Position numbers and translations under genes: made by a program. DNA of 23,106 bases from JBBRLA01 sp038231615 (GTDB lineage: Bacteria; Myxococcota_A; Polyangia; Palsa-1104; JAEUJZ01): positions 1 through 23,106 of the forward strand of contig JBBRLA010000044.1 in the NCBI GenBank assembly GCA_038231615.1, read 5' to 3'. The notes beneath the pieces are model-generated. The model was not told the origin of the DNA and searched no databases. It saw only the letters and a list, made by a program, of their open reading frames with translations. This document shows positions 1 to 8,218 of the stretch, one piece after another. Numbering within the stretch: the first letter of the stretch is position 1; each line of letters begins with the position of its first letter.

Positions 1-162
1 AAACGGCCCGCCAAGCGGGCTGAGATGGACCGGGACATCGACAGCGATTGGCACTTCACCTTTCTTGGATGCCTCCCGAAGCCGGAAAAGACGCCGGACG
101 AGCCAGATGCCAGATGCCAGATACCAGATGCCAGATGCCAGATGCCAGATGCGAGATTGTAG
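1..162 (+). CDS. 3' end of an unknown gene (partial)
   Basis: Frame 1 is open from the window edge to the TAG at 160-162 and gives 53 residues. The first part (..DIDSDWHFTFLGCLPKPEK..) has ordinary amino-acid composition. The last third is encoded by a 7-bp tandem repeat and reads as a repeating Pro-Asp-Ala-Arg-Cys-Gln-Met tail, so the C-terminus looks repeat-derived. It lies 80 bp upstream of the radical SAM gene in the same direction and could be the preceding gene of that operon. The product cannot be recognised from this fragment. The frame could also be chance, because only 162 bases are visible. Confidence 0.4.
   Translation, partial: KRPAKRAEMDRDIDSDWHFTFLGCLPKPEKTPDEPDARCQIPDARCQMPDARL
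102..157. repeat. Heptanucleotide tandem repeat, 8 units of GCCAGAT
   Basis: Eight consecutive 7-bp units occupy 102-157. Six are exact GCCAGAT. The fourth is ACCAGAT and the last is GCGAGAT. Seven is not a multiple of three, so gain or loss of a unit shifts the reading frame of the gene ending at 162. Confidence 0.9.
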
Positions 163-242
163 ATACGCAGAAACAGGAGGTTCCTTATCGGGATTGCGCC
201 GTGCTAGGGTGCATCCGCCGCGCAGCGCGGCCGGGAGTGCTC

Positions 243-1766
243 ATGGCCGACCGCATGTCCCCCCCATCTGAAGACCGTCTGATTCACGAGACCACCAGCC
301 TGTGCGCCGTGTGCAAGAACGCGGTCCCCGCCAGGGTGGTCGCCCTGCCCGGCGGCGAGGTGCACATGCGCAAGCGGTGCCCGGTTCACGGAGAGCAGGC
401 GGTGCGCCTGTCCACCAGCGCCGAATGGTACGAGCGCACCCGCGCCATCCGCCCGAAAAAGGCCCCTCCCCGCTACACGCCCAGAGAGATAAAACTGGGC
501 TGCCCCTTTGACTGCGGGGCCTGCACCCAGCACGAGCAGAAGGTGCGCCTGCCGGTGGTGACCATCACCAGCGCGTGCAACCTGGAATGCCCCATCTGCT
601 ACGTCCACAACAAGAACCAGGATGCCTACCACATGGGCATCGAGGACTTGCGCAAGATCCTCGCGCACCTCTTTGCAGAGCACGGCGGCGAGGTGGACCT
701 CATCAACTTCACCGGCGGCGAGCCCACGTTGCACCCGCACTTCCTGGACTTCCTGGAACTGAGCCGAGAGGCTGGCGTACATCGGGTCAGCATCTGCACC
801 AATGGCGTGCGCCTGGCCCGGGACGAGGCCCTGGTGAAGCGACTGGGCGAGCTTGGCGCCCGCATCGCCCTGTCCTTCGACAGCTTCGAGCGCGACGCGG
901 ATTTTCTGTTGCAAGGGGCCCACCTGGTCGATACCAAACTGCGCTGCCTGGAACTCTTGCGCAAATACGATGTGGATACCACACTTATTCCCGTGATGAC
1001 CCGCGGGGTGAATGATCAGGAGATCGGGCGCATCCTCCAGTTTGCCCTGGAGCAGCCCAACGTGCGCCACATCGAGGTCCACACCATCACGTATACCGGG
1101 CAGGGGGGGACCACCTTCCCGCGCAGCGGGCGCATCTCGATGTACGAGGTGCTGGAGCAGATCGCGGCGACGACCGCGGGGCTGCTGGTGCCCGACGATT
1201 TTGTTCCGTCCCCGTGCGCGCACCCGCTGTGCTACCAGATTGCGTATTTGTTGCTCGATCCGGAGGGTGGGCCGCCGGTGCCGCTTTCGCGGGTGGTGGA
1301 CAAGGAGACGATCTACGATTGCCTGGCCGATCACCTGTACATTGAGCCGTCGGCCCGGCTGGAGGCCGCGATGATGGAAGGCATGGGCCGGCTGTGGGCC
1401 GAAGAAGGCCCGGATGCGGAGCGCATCCTGCGCATTTTGAAGCAGGTGATGGCGCAGATGTTCCCCACCGACCGGTCAATCTCCCGGGAGGAGGCGCTGC
1501 GGGTGAGCGAACGGGCATCCAAGGCGGTTTATGTCCACTCGCATATGGACGAGGAGACCTTCGACACCGAACGCATCGTGCAGTGCTGCGATAGCAACTG
1601 CTACCCTGACGGGACCACCGTGCCGGTATGCAGCTACAACATCCTGTACCGCGAGAAAGAAAAACATTTCATGCTGCGGCCCCGCCCCTGGAATGAGCGG
1701 CAAGGTGGACATCGACCGGTGCCACTCGGGGCGCGCGCGCTGCCGGTGGTGGGTTCGCCGCGATGA
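243..1766 (+). CDS. Multi-cluster radical SAM enzyme, tetraether-synthase (Tes/MSS)-like
   Basis: A 507-residue radical SAM protein. The canonical CxxxCxxC is C112-C116-C119 (CNLECPICY), followed by the SAM-binding GGEPT at 158-162. Extra Cys sites precede it: C21xxC24 with C46 in a CPVHG motif (rubredoxin-like arrangement) and C87xxxC91xxC94. More lie near the C-terminus (SPCAHPLC, and a CC-x3-C-x8-C cluster). This pattern of several auxiliary metal sites around one radical SAM core is known from archaeal tetraether lipid synthase, which joins lipid tails by C-C bonds at unactivated carbons, and from its bacterial homologues. I infer related chemistry, but the substrate is unknown. ATG 243 is chosen because GGGAG (233-237) sits 5 nt upstream and the conserved region begins just after it. 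The open frame to 48 is repeat-derived. The stop overlaps the next gene as ATGA. Confidence 0.8.
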   Translation: MADRMSPPSEDRLIHETTSLCAVCKNAVPARVVALPGGEVHMRKRCPVHGEQAVRLSTSAEWYERTRAIRPKKAPPRYTPREIKLGCPFDCGACTQHEQKVRLPVVTITSACNLECPICYVHNKNQDAYHMGIEDLRKILAHLFAEHGGEVDLINFTGGEPTLHPHFLDFLELSREAGVHRVSICTNGVRLARDEALVKRLGELGARIALSFDSFERDADFLLQGAHLVDTKLRCLELLRKYDVDTTLIPVMTRGVNDQEIGRILQFALEQPNVRHIEVHTITYTGQGGTTFPRSGRISMYEVLEQIAATTAGLLVPDDFVPSPCAHPLCYQIAYLLLDPEGGPPVPLSRVVDKETIYDCLADHLYIEPSARLEAAMMEGMGRLWAEEGPDAERILRILKQVMAQMFPTDRSISREEALRVSERASKAVYVHSHMDEETFDTERIVQCCDSNCYPDGTTVPVCSYNILYREKEKHFMLRPRPWNERQGGHRPVPLGARALPVVGSPR

Positions 1767-2521
1767 TGAGGCTCGCGGGCAAGCGGTGCCTGGTGACCGG
1801 CGGGTCACGGGGGCTGGGGCTAAAGCTGTGCCAGGCTTTTGCAAAGGAGGGGGCCCGGGTAGCCTTCACCTACTCTCGGCGGCAGGAGGACGCGGAGGAT
1901 GCGCGGGCGCAGATCGCGCGGGTCACCCCGGAGGGACCGGAGGGAAGGGAACCGCTGGTGTTCCGCGGCTCGGTGGCGGACGCGGCTCATGTGAAGGACA
2001 CGGTGAGTGCCCTGGTGGCGGCGTGGGGGGGCATCGACGTGCTGGTGAACAACGCGGCGATCACGCAGATCGTGCCCATCGCCATGCTGGAGGAGGCGGA
2101 CTGGGACCAGGTCATGGACGTCAACGTGAAGGGGGCGTATCTGTTCTCCCGGGCGGTGCTGAAGCCGATGATCCGGGCGAAAAAGGGGCACATCCTGAGC
2201 ATCGGCTCGTTTGCCTCGGAGCGCATCATCGAGGCGCCGGTGCACTACGCGGCGTCGAAGTCCGCGCTGCGGGGGCTCACGGAAGCGCTGGCCCGAGAGG
2301 TCGGGCGGTACCAGATCAGTGTGAATTTGCTCTCGCCGGGGTTGCTGGACGTGGGTTTGGGGAAGATGCTCCTGCCCCACCGCATCGCCGAGTATCTGGA
2401 GCAGTGCGCGCTGGGTCGCCTGGGCACCGCGGAAGAAGTGGCGCGGGCAGCGGTATTCCTGGTGTCGGACGACAATAGCTTCATGACCGGGGCCAAGGTG
2501 GTGCTCGATGGCGGAATCTAG
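1763..2521 (+). CDS. FabG-like short-chain dehydrogenase/reductase (active-site intact)
   Basis: A classical SDR of 252 residues, the usual FabG length. The NAD(P)-binding TGGSRGLG is at 12-19, the NNAA motif follows, and the catalytic triad is S149, Y162 and K166 (YAASK). The C-terminus (FMTGAKVVLDGG) is typical of the family. It should interconvert a ketone and an alcohol with NAD(P)H, plausibly 3-oxoacyl reduction. Its ATG overlaps the radical SAM stop (ATGA at 1763-1766), so translation is probably coupled. A second ATG at 1766 is equally possible. It runs 14 nt into the next gene, also an SDR but lacking a triad, which suggests that the two products work together. The substrate cannot be read from sequence. 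Confidence 0.9.
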   Translation: MMRLAGKRCLVTGGSRGLGLKLCQAFAKEGARVAFTYSRRQEDAEDARAQIARVTPEGPEGREPLVFRGSVADAAHVKDTVSALVAAWGGIDVLVNNAAITQIVPIAMLEEADWDQVMDVNVKGAYLFSRAVLKPMIRAKKGHILSIGSFASERIIEAPVHYAASKSALRGLTEALAREVGRYQISVNLLSPGLLDVGLGKMLLPHRIAEYLEQCALGRLGTAEEVARAAVFLVSDDNSFMTGAKVVLDGGI

Positions 2522-3248
2522 CGCAACGGGGCCGCTGCGGCGGCCTTCGGCCCTGGTGTTCGGCGGCTCGGGCACGGTCGGCGCGGCGGTGGTGCGCGGA
2601 TTGAAAGAGGCGGGTGTCCCCACAGTGTTCACGTACTTCCGCGGACGGGAACGGGCGTTGGAGCTGCAAGGCGACGGGGAGGGGGCCCGGGCCGTGGCAC
2701 TGAATTTAGCCGATTCTTCGGCCATCCGCACCGTGCTGCGGGCGCTGGCCGAGACCGGGGCGCCCAATGTGCTGATCCACTGCGCCGCGGTGAGCAAGGC
2801 CGCGCCGCTGGGGGAATTGACGGACGAGGATTGGGAGGCGGCTCACGCCATCAACTGCCGCTCGGTGTTCGTGGCCTGCCAGGAATTGGCGCCACACATG
2901 GCGCGGGCCGGGGGCGGGGACATCGTGCTTTTGGGCGCGCTGGATAGGGCGCAGTCGCTGCCGCTGCCGGTGCCCTTCGCCGCGACGCAGGGCATGCTGG
3001 CCACGATGACGATGGCGCTGTCCAAGGAACTGGGAAAGGACAATACGAAGATCAACATGGTCTCGCTGAGCGTGCTGGAGGGCGGGCTTTCGCAGGGACT
3101 CAGCGCGCGGCACCTCGGCGACTACAAACGCCTGAGCGCGATGCACCGGCTTGGCACCGCCAAGGAGGTCGCCAAGGTGGTGCTCTGGCTGGCGCTGAAG
3201 AACAGCTACATGACGGGGAAGGTCCTGCCTGTGAACGGCGGGATTTGA
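2508..3248 (+). CDS. SDR-fold protein with all three catalytic residues replaced
   Basis: A 246-residue protein with the full SDR layout: Gly-rich GGSGTVG near residue 19, an HCAA motif in place of NNAG, and the family C-terminus (YMTGKVLPVNGG). Aligned to the preceding SDR, the catalytic Ser, Tyr and Lys positions are A144, F157 and Q161, with the normal 13- and 4-residue spacing kept. Classical SDR catalysis therefore looks impossible, while the fold and perhaps nucleotide binding remain. The gene begins inside the 3' end of the active SDR (14-nt overlap), which favours balanced co-production and a hetero-oligomer with it. A cofactor-binding regulator or a binding protein for the product are alternatives. 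There are no stops or frameshifts, so it is not a simple pseudogene. Confidence 0.85.
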   Translation: MAESSATGPLRRPSALVFGGSGTVGAAVVRGLKEAGVPTVFTYFRGRERALELQGDGEGARAVALNLADSSAIRTVLRALAETGAPNVLIHCAAVSKAAPLGELTDEDWEAAHAINCRSVFVACQELAPHMARAGGGDIVLLGALDRAQSLPLPVPFAATQGMLATMTMALSKELGKDNTKINMVSLSVLEGGLSQGLSARHLGDYKRLSAMHRLGTAKEVAKVVLWLALKNSYMTGKVLPVNGGI

Positions 3249-3256
3249 GGGTCGCG

Positions 3257-4096
3257 ATGAGCGGGCAGGGCGAGGGCCGCGATGGCGGGCAGGGCGAGGG
3301 CCGCGATGGCGGGCAGCGCGAGGTCATCCATGTGGAGGGGCTTGGGATGCGCTATGGCGGGGTTGTCGCGCTCATGGACGTGACGTTGACTCTGAAGGGC
3401 CCCCAGGTCATCGGCATTCTCGGCCCCAACGGCGCAGGAAAGACCACCTTCATCGAGATCCTCGAAGGACTGCGGCAGCCGACCAGCGGCACCATCCGGC
3501 TCTTTGGCGAGCCGCTTCTGCCGCGGCGCTACCCCCATCGGCGAATCGGCGCGGTCCTGCAGCGTGAGCCGGTGCTCGATGGCGTCACCGTACGGGAGTA
3601 TGCGGAACTCTTCGCCGCACTTTATGGAGTGCCCGGCGGCGGCCCGATGATCCTCGAGAGCGCCGCGCTCGGGCAGCGCGCCCAAGTGGCGGTCGATCGC
3701 CTTTCGGGAGGCGAGGCGCAGCGGCTCTTCCTGGCCGCCGCGGTGGTGCATCGCCCCGAGCTTCTGTTCCTGGACGAACCGACCGCCCACCTGGACCCGG
3801 AGAACCGCGCCCGCATCGTCGAGCAAGTGCGCCTGCTGGGACAGGGTTGCACAGTGCTGCTCTGCACCCACAACCTGGAGGAGGCGGATCGGATCTGCGA
3901 CACCGTAGTGTTCCTGGTCGGCGGCAGGATCAAAGCGGCGGGGCCGCGAGCGGTACTGATCGATTCGGTACCTGAGGTTCCCGAAGCCAAAGGCGGACGA
4001 CACCGCGGCAAGGTCGATAGGTCGCGCAACCGCCTTGAAGATGCCTTCTTCCATTACTGCGCCGCCGCGCTGACCCCGCAGGGGGAACTGCTGTGA
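3257..4096 (+). CDS. ABC transporter ATP-binding protein (ABC-2 export type)
   Basis: Every ABC ATPase motif is present: Walker A GPNGAGKTT at 56-64, a Q-loop (VLQREP), signature LSGGEAQR, Walker B LLFLDEP and the H-loop histidine in CTHN. It resembles CcmA/DrrA-type exporters of lipids, drugs or glycans, and its partner permease follows. ATG 3257 is chosen because GAGGG (3247-3251) lies 5 nt upstream. A TTG at 3245 overlapping the SDR stop is possible but has no better site. The first 18 residues are low-complexity Gly/Gln/Glu/Arg/Asp, encoded by a 24-bp repeat, before the conserved domain starts. The protein ends at TGA 4094-4096, yet the +1 frame stays open to the permease start. Energises transport of the operon's product, by inference. 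Confidence 0.9.
   Translation: MSGQGEGRDGGQGEGRDGGQREVIHVEGLGMRYGGVVALMDVTLTLKGPQVIGILGPNGAGKTTFIEILEGLRQPTSGTIRLFGEPLLPRRYPHRRIGAVLQREPVLDGVTVREYAELFAALYGVPGGGPMILESAALGQRAQVAVDRLSGGEAQRLFLAAAVVHRPELLFLDEPTAHLDPENRARIVEQVRLLGQGCTVLLCTHNLEEADRICDTVVFLVGGRIKAAGPRAVLIDSVPEVPEAKGGRHRGKVDRSRNRLEDAFFHYCAAALTPQGELL
3263..3322. repeat. 24-bp direct repeat, about 2.4 copies, inside the ATPase N-terminus
   Basis: The unit GGGCAGGGCGAGGGCCGCGA-TGGC occurs at 3263-3286 and 3287-3310, and begins a third time at 3311. It encodes a repeating 8-residue Gly-Gln-Gly-Glu-Gly-Arg-Asp-Gly block. The length is a multiple of three, so copy changes keep the frame. Confidence 0.9.
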
Positions 4097-4100
4097 TCCT

Positions 4101-4178
4101 CCTGAAAACTCCCGAAAAGGCCATTCTTGGCCTTGCCGCCCTGAAAACTCCCGAAAAGGCCATTCTTGGCCTTGCCGC
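4101..4178. repeat. Two perfect 39-bp direct repeats with internal hairpins
   Basis: An identical 39-bp unit lies at 4101-4139 and 4140-4178, between the ATPase and permease genes. Each copy contains a short inverted repeat, AAGGCCA-TTCT-TGGCCTT (7-bp stem, 4-nt loop). The unit length is a multiple of three, and the repeats are fully open in the frame that is +1 to the ATPase. Confidence 0.95.
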
Positions 4179-4240
4179 CTTGACCCAAAAGCGAGCGTTG
4201 TCGTGACTTCCGCCCTGACCCCGCACGGAGCGCCGCTGCC

Positions 4241-5302
4241 ATGAGGGCATTCTGGCTGCTCTGCCGGATGCGCGCTGTGGAACAGGTGCGCAGCCCGTCC
4301 TCGCTGGGCTTCTTTCTGGGATTGCCGCTGCTCCTTCTGCTGGCCATCGGCGGCATGTTTGCCGGAGGCCACCCCTTTGAACGGCGCCAGGTGGCCCTGG
4401 TGGTGCAACCAGCCGAGTTGGCGGCCAGCCACGCCCCGGCGGCACTCGCCGAGCGCATCGAAAGCACCCTTTCCGCCTACCCGGAGGTGCATCTTCAGCG
4501 CCTGACCGATCCCCGGCTGGCGCTGGGCCAGCTTGGCGGCCACGTGCTGGATGCAGTGCTGGTCATTGACGGCACCGCCCCAGATGGGCTGCGGCTTTAC
4601 ACCAGCGAGCGCGGGCGGCTCTTTCAGCGGGCCCTTCTGGCGGTCCTTGCCCCCGTGGCGACGCTGACCGCAGAGACCATCAAGGCACCGCATTTTGGCT
4701 ACGTCCACTATTTATTCCCCGGGCTGCTCGCCTTCAGCATCCTGACGGCCGGGCTCCTGGGCATGGGTTCGGCGATGGCCCGCTATCGCCAGAACCAGCT
4801 CCTCAAGAAGCTGGCGCTGACGCCCCTGCGCCGCTCCACCTTCGTCGCCGCGCAGCTCACCGCGCGGACGCTGCTCGGGCTTTTGCAGGTGGCCCTCTTG
4901 ATTGTCGTTCAGCGAGTGCTTTTCCATCTGCCGGTGTCGCCGGGAACGGCCCTGTGGATGCTGGGCGTGTCGGGCCTGGGGCTGCTCACCTTCATGGGGA
5001 TGGGATTTCTCCTGGCTGCGGTGATCCGCAGCGAAGGGCTTTTTATCGAGATGGTCAGTGCGCTGATGACGCCGCTGGTGTTGCTCTCGGAGATGTTTTT
5101 TCCCCTCTCCGAGCTGCCCCGGCCGTTGCAACTTCTGGGCGAGGTGCTGCCATCGACCCTGCTGGTGCGCCTGCTGCGGCTGGGGGTGCATGGAGGTTTG
5201 AGCGGCGATGCAGCGGCCTGGCTGCCGGGGGTGCTTCTACTCGGGGGTTGGCTGGTCGTGAGCTACGCGCTGGCGGTGGTCTTCTTCCGCTGGAATGATT
5301 GA
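4241..5302 (+). CDS. ABC-2 type transporter permease
   Basis: A 353-residue integral membrane protein with the ABC-2 layout. One membrane segment lies near residues 22-42, followed by a soluble, probably extracytoplasmic, region of about 110 residues. Five more hydrophobic segments follow between about 155 and 350. It follows its ATPase gene after a 144-bp gap that holds the 39-bp repeats. The start at ATG 4241 has a modest GGAG at about 4226, and the context (ATGA at 4241-4244) matches a stop codon in the extended ATPase +1 frame. The long loop between segments 1 and 2 is typical of exporters of lipids or lipid-linked compounds. I infer that it moves the product of the radical SAM/SDR enzymes across or to the outer leaflet of the inner membrane. 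Confidence 0.85.
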   Translation: MRAFWLLCRMRAVEQVRSPSSLGFFLGLPLLLLLAIGGMFAGGHPFERRQVALVVQPAELAASHAPAALAERIESTLSAYPEVHLQRLTDPRLALGQLGGHVLDAVLVIDGTAPDGLRLYTSERGRLFQRALLAVLAPVATLTAETIKAPHFGYVHYLFPGLLAFSILTAGLLGMGSAMARYRQNQLLKKLALTPLRRSTFVAAQLTARTLLGLLQVALLIVVQRVLFHLPVSPGTALWMLGVSGLGLLTFMGMGFLLAAVIRSEGLFIEMVSALMTPLVLLSEMFFPLSELPRPLQLLGEVLPSTLLVRLLRLGVHGGLSGDAAAWLPGVLLLGGWLVVSYALAVVFFRWND

Positions 5303-5314
5303 ATGAAAATCTTC

Positions 5315-6718
<1,404 letters not shown>

Positions 6719-6756
6719 AGATCCTCCTTCAAGCGCCGCGCGATACAGAGTCAAGC

Positions 6757-6802
6757 TGATGAAAAGTCATGTTGACGAAGAGTCAGTTGACGAAAAGTCA
6801 GC
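6757..6802 (-). repeat. Three short hairpin repeats upstream of the flavoprotein gene
   Basis: Units at 6757-6772, 6773-6787 and 6788-6802 each read TGAyGAArAGTCA on the + strand, a dyad (TGAC/GTCA arms) spaced by 15-16 bp. A degenerate fourth half-unit (AGAGTCA) lies at about 6747-6753. They sit 40-85 nt upstream of the TTG start. They could be a phased protein-binding site or small RNA hairpins. No promoter core is obvious around them. Confidence 0.7.
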
Positions 6803-6803
6803 A

Positions 6804-6921
6804 AGAAGCACATGGCCGGAGCAGATTTTGGCGCACCCCCACAGCGACCGAGGGAGCGTACTACTGTACGTGACCGACGGAGTGAGGAGGTACGCCAAAA
6901 GATGCCCGGCCATGTGCTTCT
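6804..6921. repeat. 118-bp imperfect palindrome in the serA 3' region
   Basis: The outer arms are 16-nt perfect complements (6804-6819 with 6906-6921). The second arms are TTTTGGCG (6826-6833) with CGCCAAAA (6893-6900). The innermost stem is CGTAC (6857-6861) with GTACG (6866-6870) around a TACT loop. Between these, on the + strand, three 5'-GA/5'-GA tandem mismatches occur at 4-bp intervals. The palindrome begins 2 nt after the serA stop codon. It has no poly-U tract, so it is not a standard intrinsic terminator, though it may protect or end the serA transcript. Confidence 0.85.
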
Positions 6922-6923
6922 GT

Positions 6924-8192
6924 TTAGTACAGAATGCGGGTTTTGATGCTCGTTGGCAGCTGCGCCAATGCGTCCTTCACCTTCCCTGACACGTCCTGGT
7001 CCAGATCCATGATCAGGTAGCCGATCTGGTTGTCCGTGGACAAAAGCTGGCTGCGGATGTTGGCGTTCAGGTCCGACACAGCGCGGTTGATGTCGCGCAA
7101 CACGCCCGGCACGTTGCGGTGGGCGTTGAGCACCCGATGGGTCTTTGGGTTCGGCGGCAGCTCGACCTCGGGGAAGTTCACCGCGCCGGTGGTCGCCCCC
7201 TGGTTGATGAACTTGATCAGGCTGGTGGCCACCTCGCGGCCGATCGCCGCCTGGGCCTCCGCGGTCGAGCCCCCCACGTGCGGGGTCAAGAGGGTGTTGC
7301 GCTGCCCCTGCAGCACGCTGCGGAAGTCCTCGCTGTTCTCCGCCGGCTCCTCGGGGTAGACGTCCACCGCCGCGCCGGCCACGTGGCCGCTGTGCAGTGC
7401 CTCGGCCAGGGCCTCCAGCACCACCACCGTGCCCCGGCTGGCGTTGAGCAGAAAACTGCCTTTCTTCATGAGGGCAATCTGCTCCGGGCCGATCATCCGG
7501 TGGGTCTGCGCCGTGGCCGGCACGTGCAGGGTGACGAAGTCCGACCGCTGCAGCACGTCGGGCAGGGACTCGCAGGGCTGGCAGTTCCCCAGGGCCAGCT
7601 TGGACTGGATGTCATGGAAGAGCACATGCATGCCCAGCCCCTCGGCCAACACCCCCACCTGCGAGCCGATGTGGCCGTAGCCAACGATGCCCAGGGTCTT
7701 GCCGCGGACCTCGTAGCACCCGGCGGAGACCTTCTTCCAGGTGCCGGCGTGGACCTCCCGGGATCGGTCCCCGAGCTGCCGCGACAGCGCAATGATCTCG
7801 CACAGGATCAGCTCGGCCACGCTGCGGGTGTTGCTGAAGGGGGCGTTGAACACCGGGATGCCCTGGCCGTTGGCCGCCAGAAGGTCCACCTGGTTGGTCC
7901 CGATGCAGAAGCAGCCCACCGACAAAAGCTGCCGCCCCGCCCGCAGCACGTCGGCGGTGATCTGGGTCTTGCTGCGGATGCCCAGGATGTGGGCGCCCTG
8001 GATCTTCTCCAAAAGGACTTCCTGGGGCAGCGACTTCTTCAGGGCCTCCACCTGGAAATGCTCCCGCGAGAACATCTCCACCGCGGCCTGGTGGACGTTT
8101 TCGAGCAGCAGGATCTTGATCTTCTCTTTGGGGTACGAGGTCGGACGGTCGCCAAAGGAGGATGATGATGACGATGATGATGAGGGGGTCAT
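6924..8192 (-). CDS. serA: D-3-phosphoglycerate dehydrogenase
   Basis: A 422-residue enzyme for the first step of L-serine biosynthesis, oxidising 3-phosphoglycerate with NAD+. The Rossmann motif GYGHIGSQVG is present. The catalytic residues are R253 (NASRG), E282 (in YPEEPA) and H305 (TPHVGGST), at the same spacing as R240/E269/H292 of the E. coli enzyme. A C-terminal ACT domain (about 345-422) should bind serine for feedback control. The length matches the short E. coli-type SerA. ATG 8192 is the only Met before the conserved core (KIKILLLENVHQ). It has no clear Shine-Dalgarno sequence and is followed by nine Ser codons (residues 4-12), an unusual extension. The frame stays open upstream to 9719, but only antisense to another gene. 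A flavoprotein that probably recycles D-2-hydroxyglutarate follows. Confidence 0.95.
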   Translation of the reverse strand: MTPSSSSSSSSSFGDRPTSYPKEKIKILLLENVHQAAVEMFSREHFQVEALKKSLPQEVLLEKIQGAHILGIRSKTQITADVLRAGRQLLSVGCFCIGTNQVDLLAANGQGIPVFNAPFSNTRSVAELILCEIIALSRQLGDRSREVHAGTWKKVSAGCYEVRGKTLGIVGYGHIGSQVGVLAEGLGMHVLFHDIQSKLALGNCQPCESLPDVLQRSDFVTLHVPATAQTHRMIGPEQIALMKKGSFLLNASRGTVVVLEALAEALHSGHVAGAAVDVYPEEPAENSEDFRSVLQGQRNTLLTPHVGGSTAEAQAAIGREVATSLIKFINQGATTGAVNFPEVELPPNPKTHRVLNAHRNVPGVLRDINRAVSDLNANIRSQLLSTDNQIGYLIMDLDQDVSGKVKDALAQLPTSIKTRILY

Positions 8193-8218
8193 GGAGGCAG
8201 ATGATAGCAGGGGAGCGC

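Noticed and set aside
204..1334. Open frame of 376 codons on the - strand
   Set aside because: Antisense shadow of the radical SAM gene; no motif.
4101..4178. 39-bp repeats as a CRISPR array or insertion-element end
   Set aside because: Two adjacent copies without spacers, target duplication or transposase nearby.
3206..4708. Open frame of 500 codons on the - strand
   Set aside because: Crosses two clear ABC transporter genes on the other strand and shows no domain. Its repeats only mirror the 24- and 39-bp repeats.
6804..6921. Standard intrinsic terminator for serA
   Set aside because: The stem is long and interrupted and no T tract follows on the - strand, so the simple terminator reading is not supported, although a 3'-end role remains possible.
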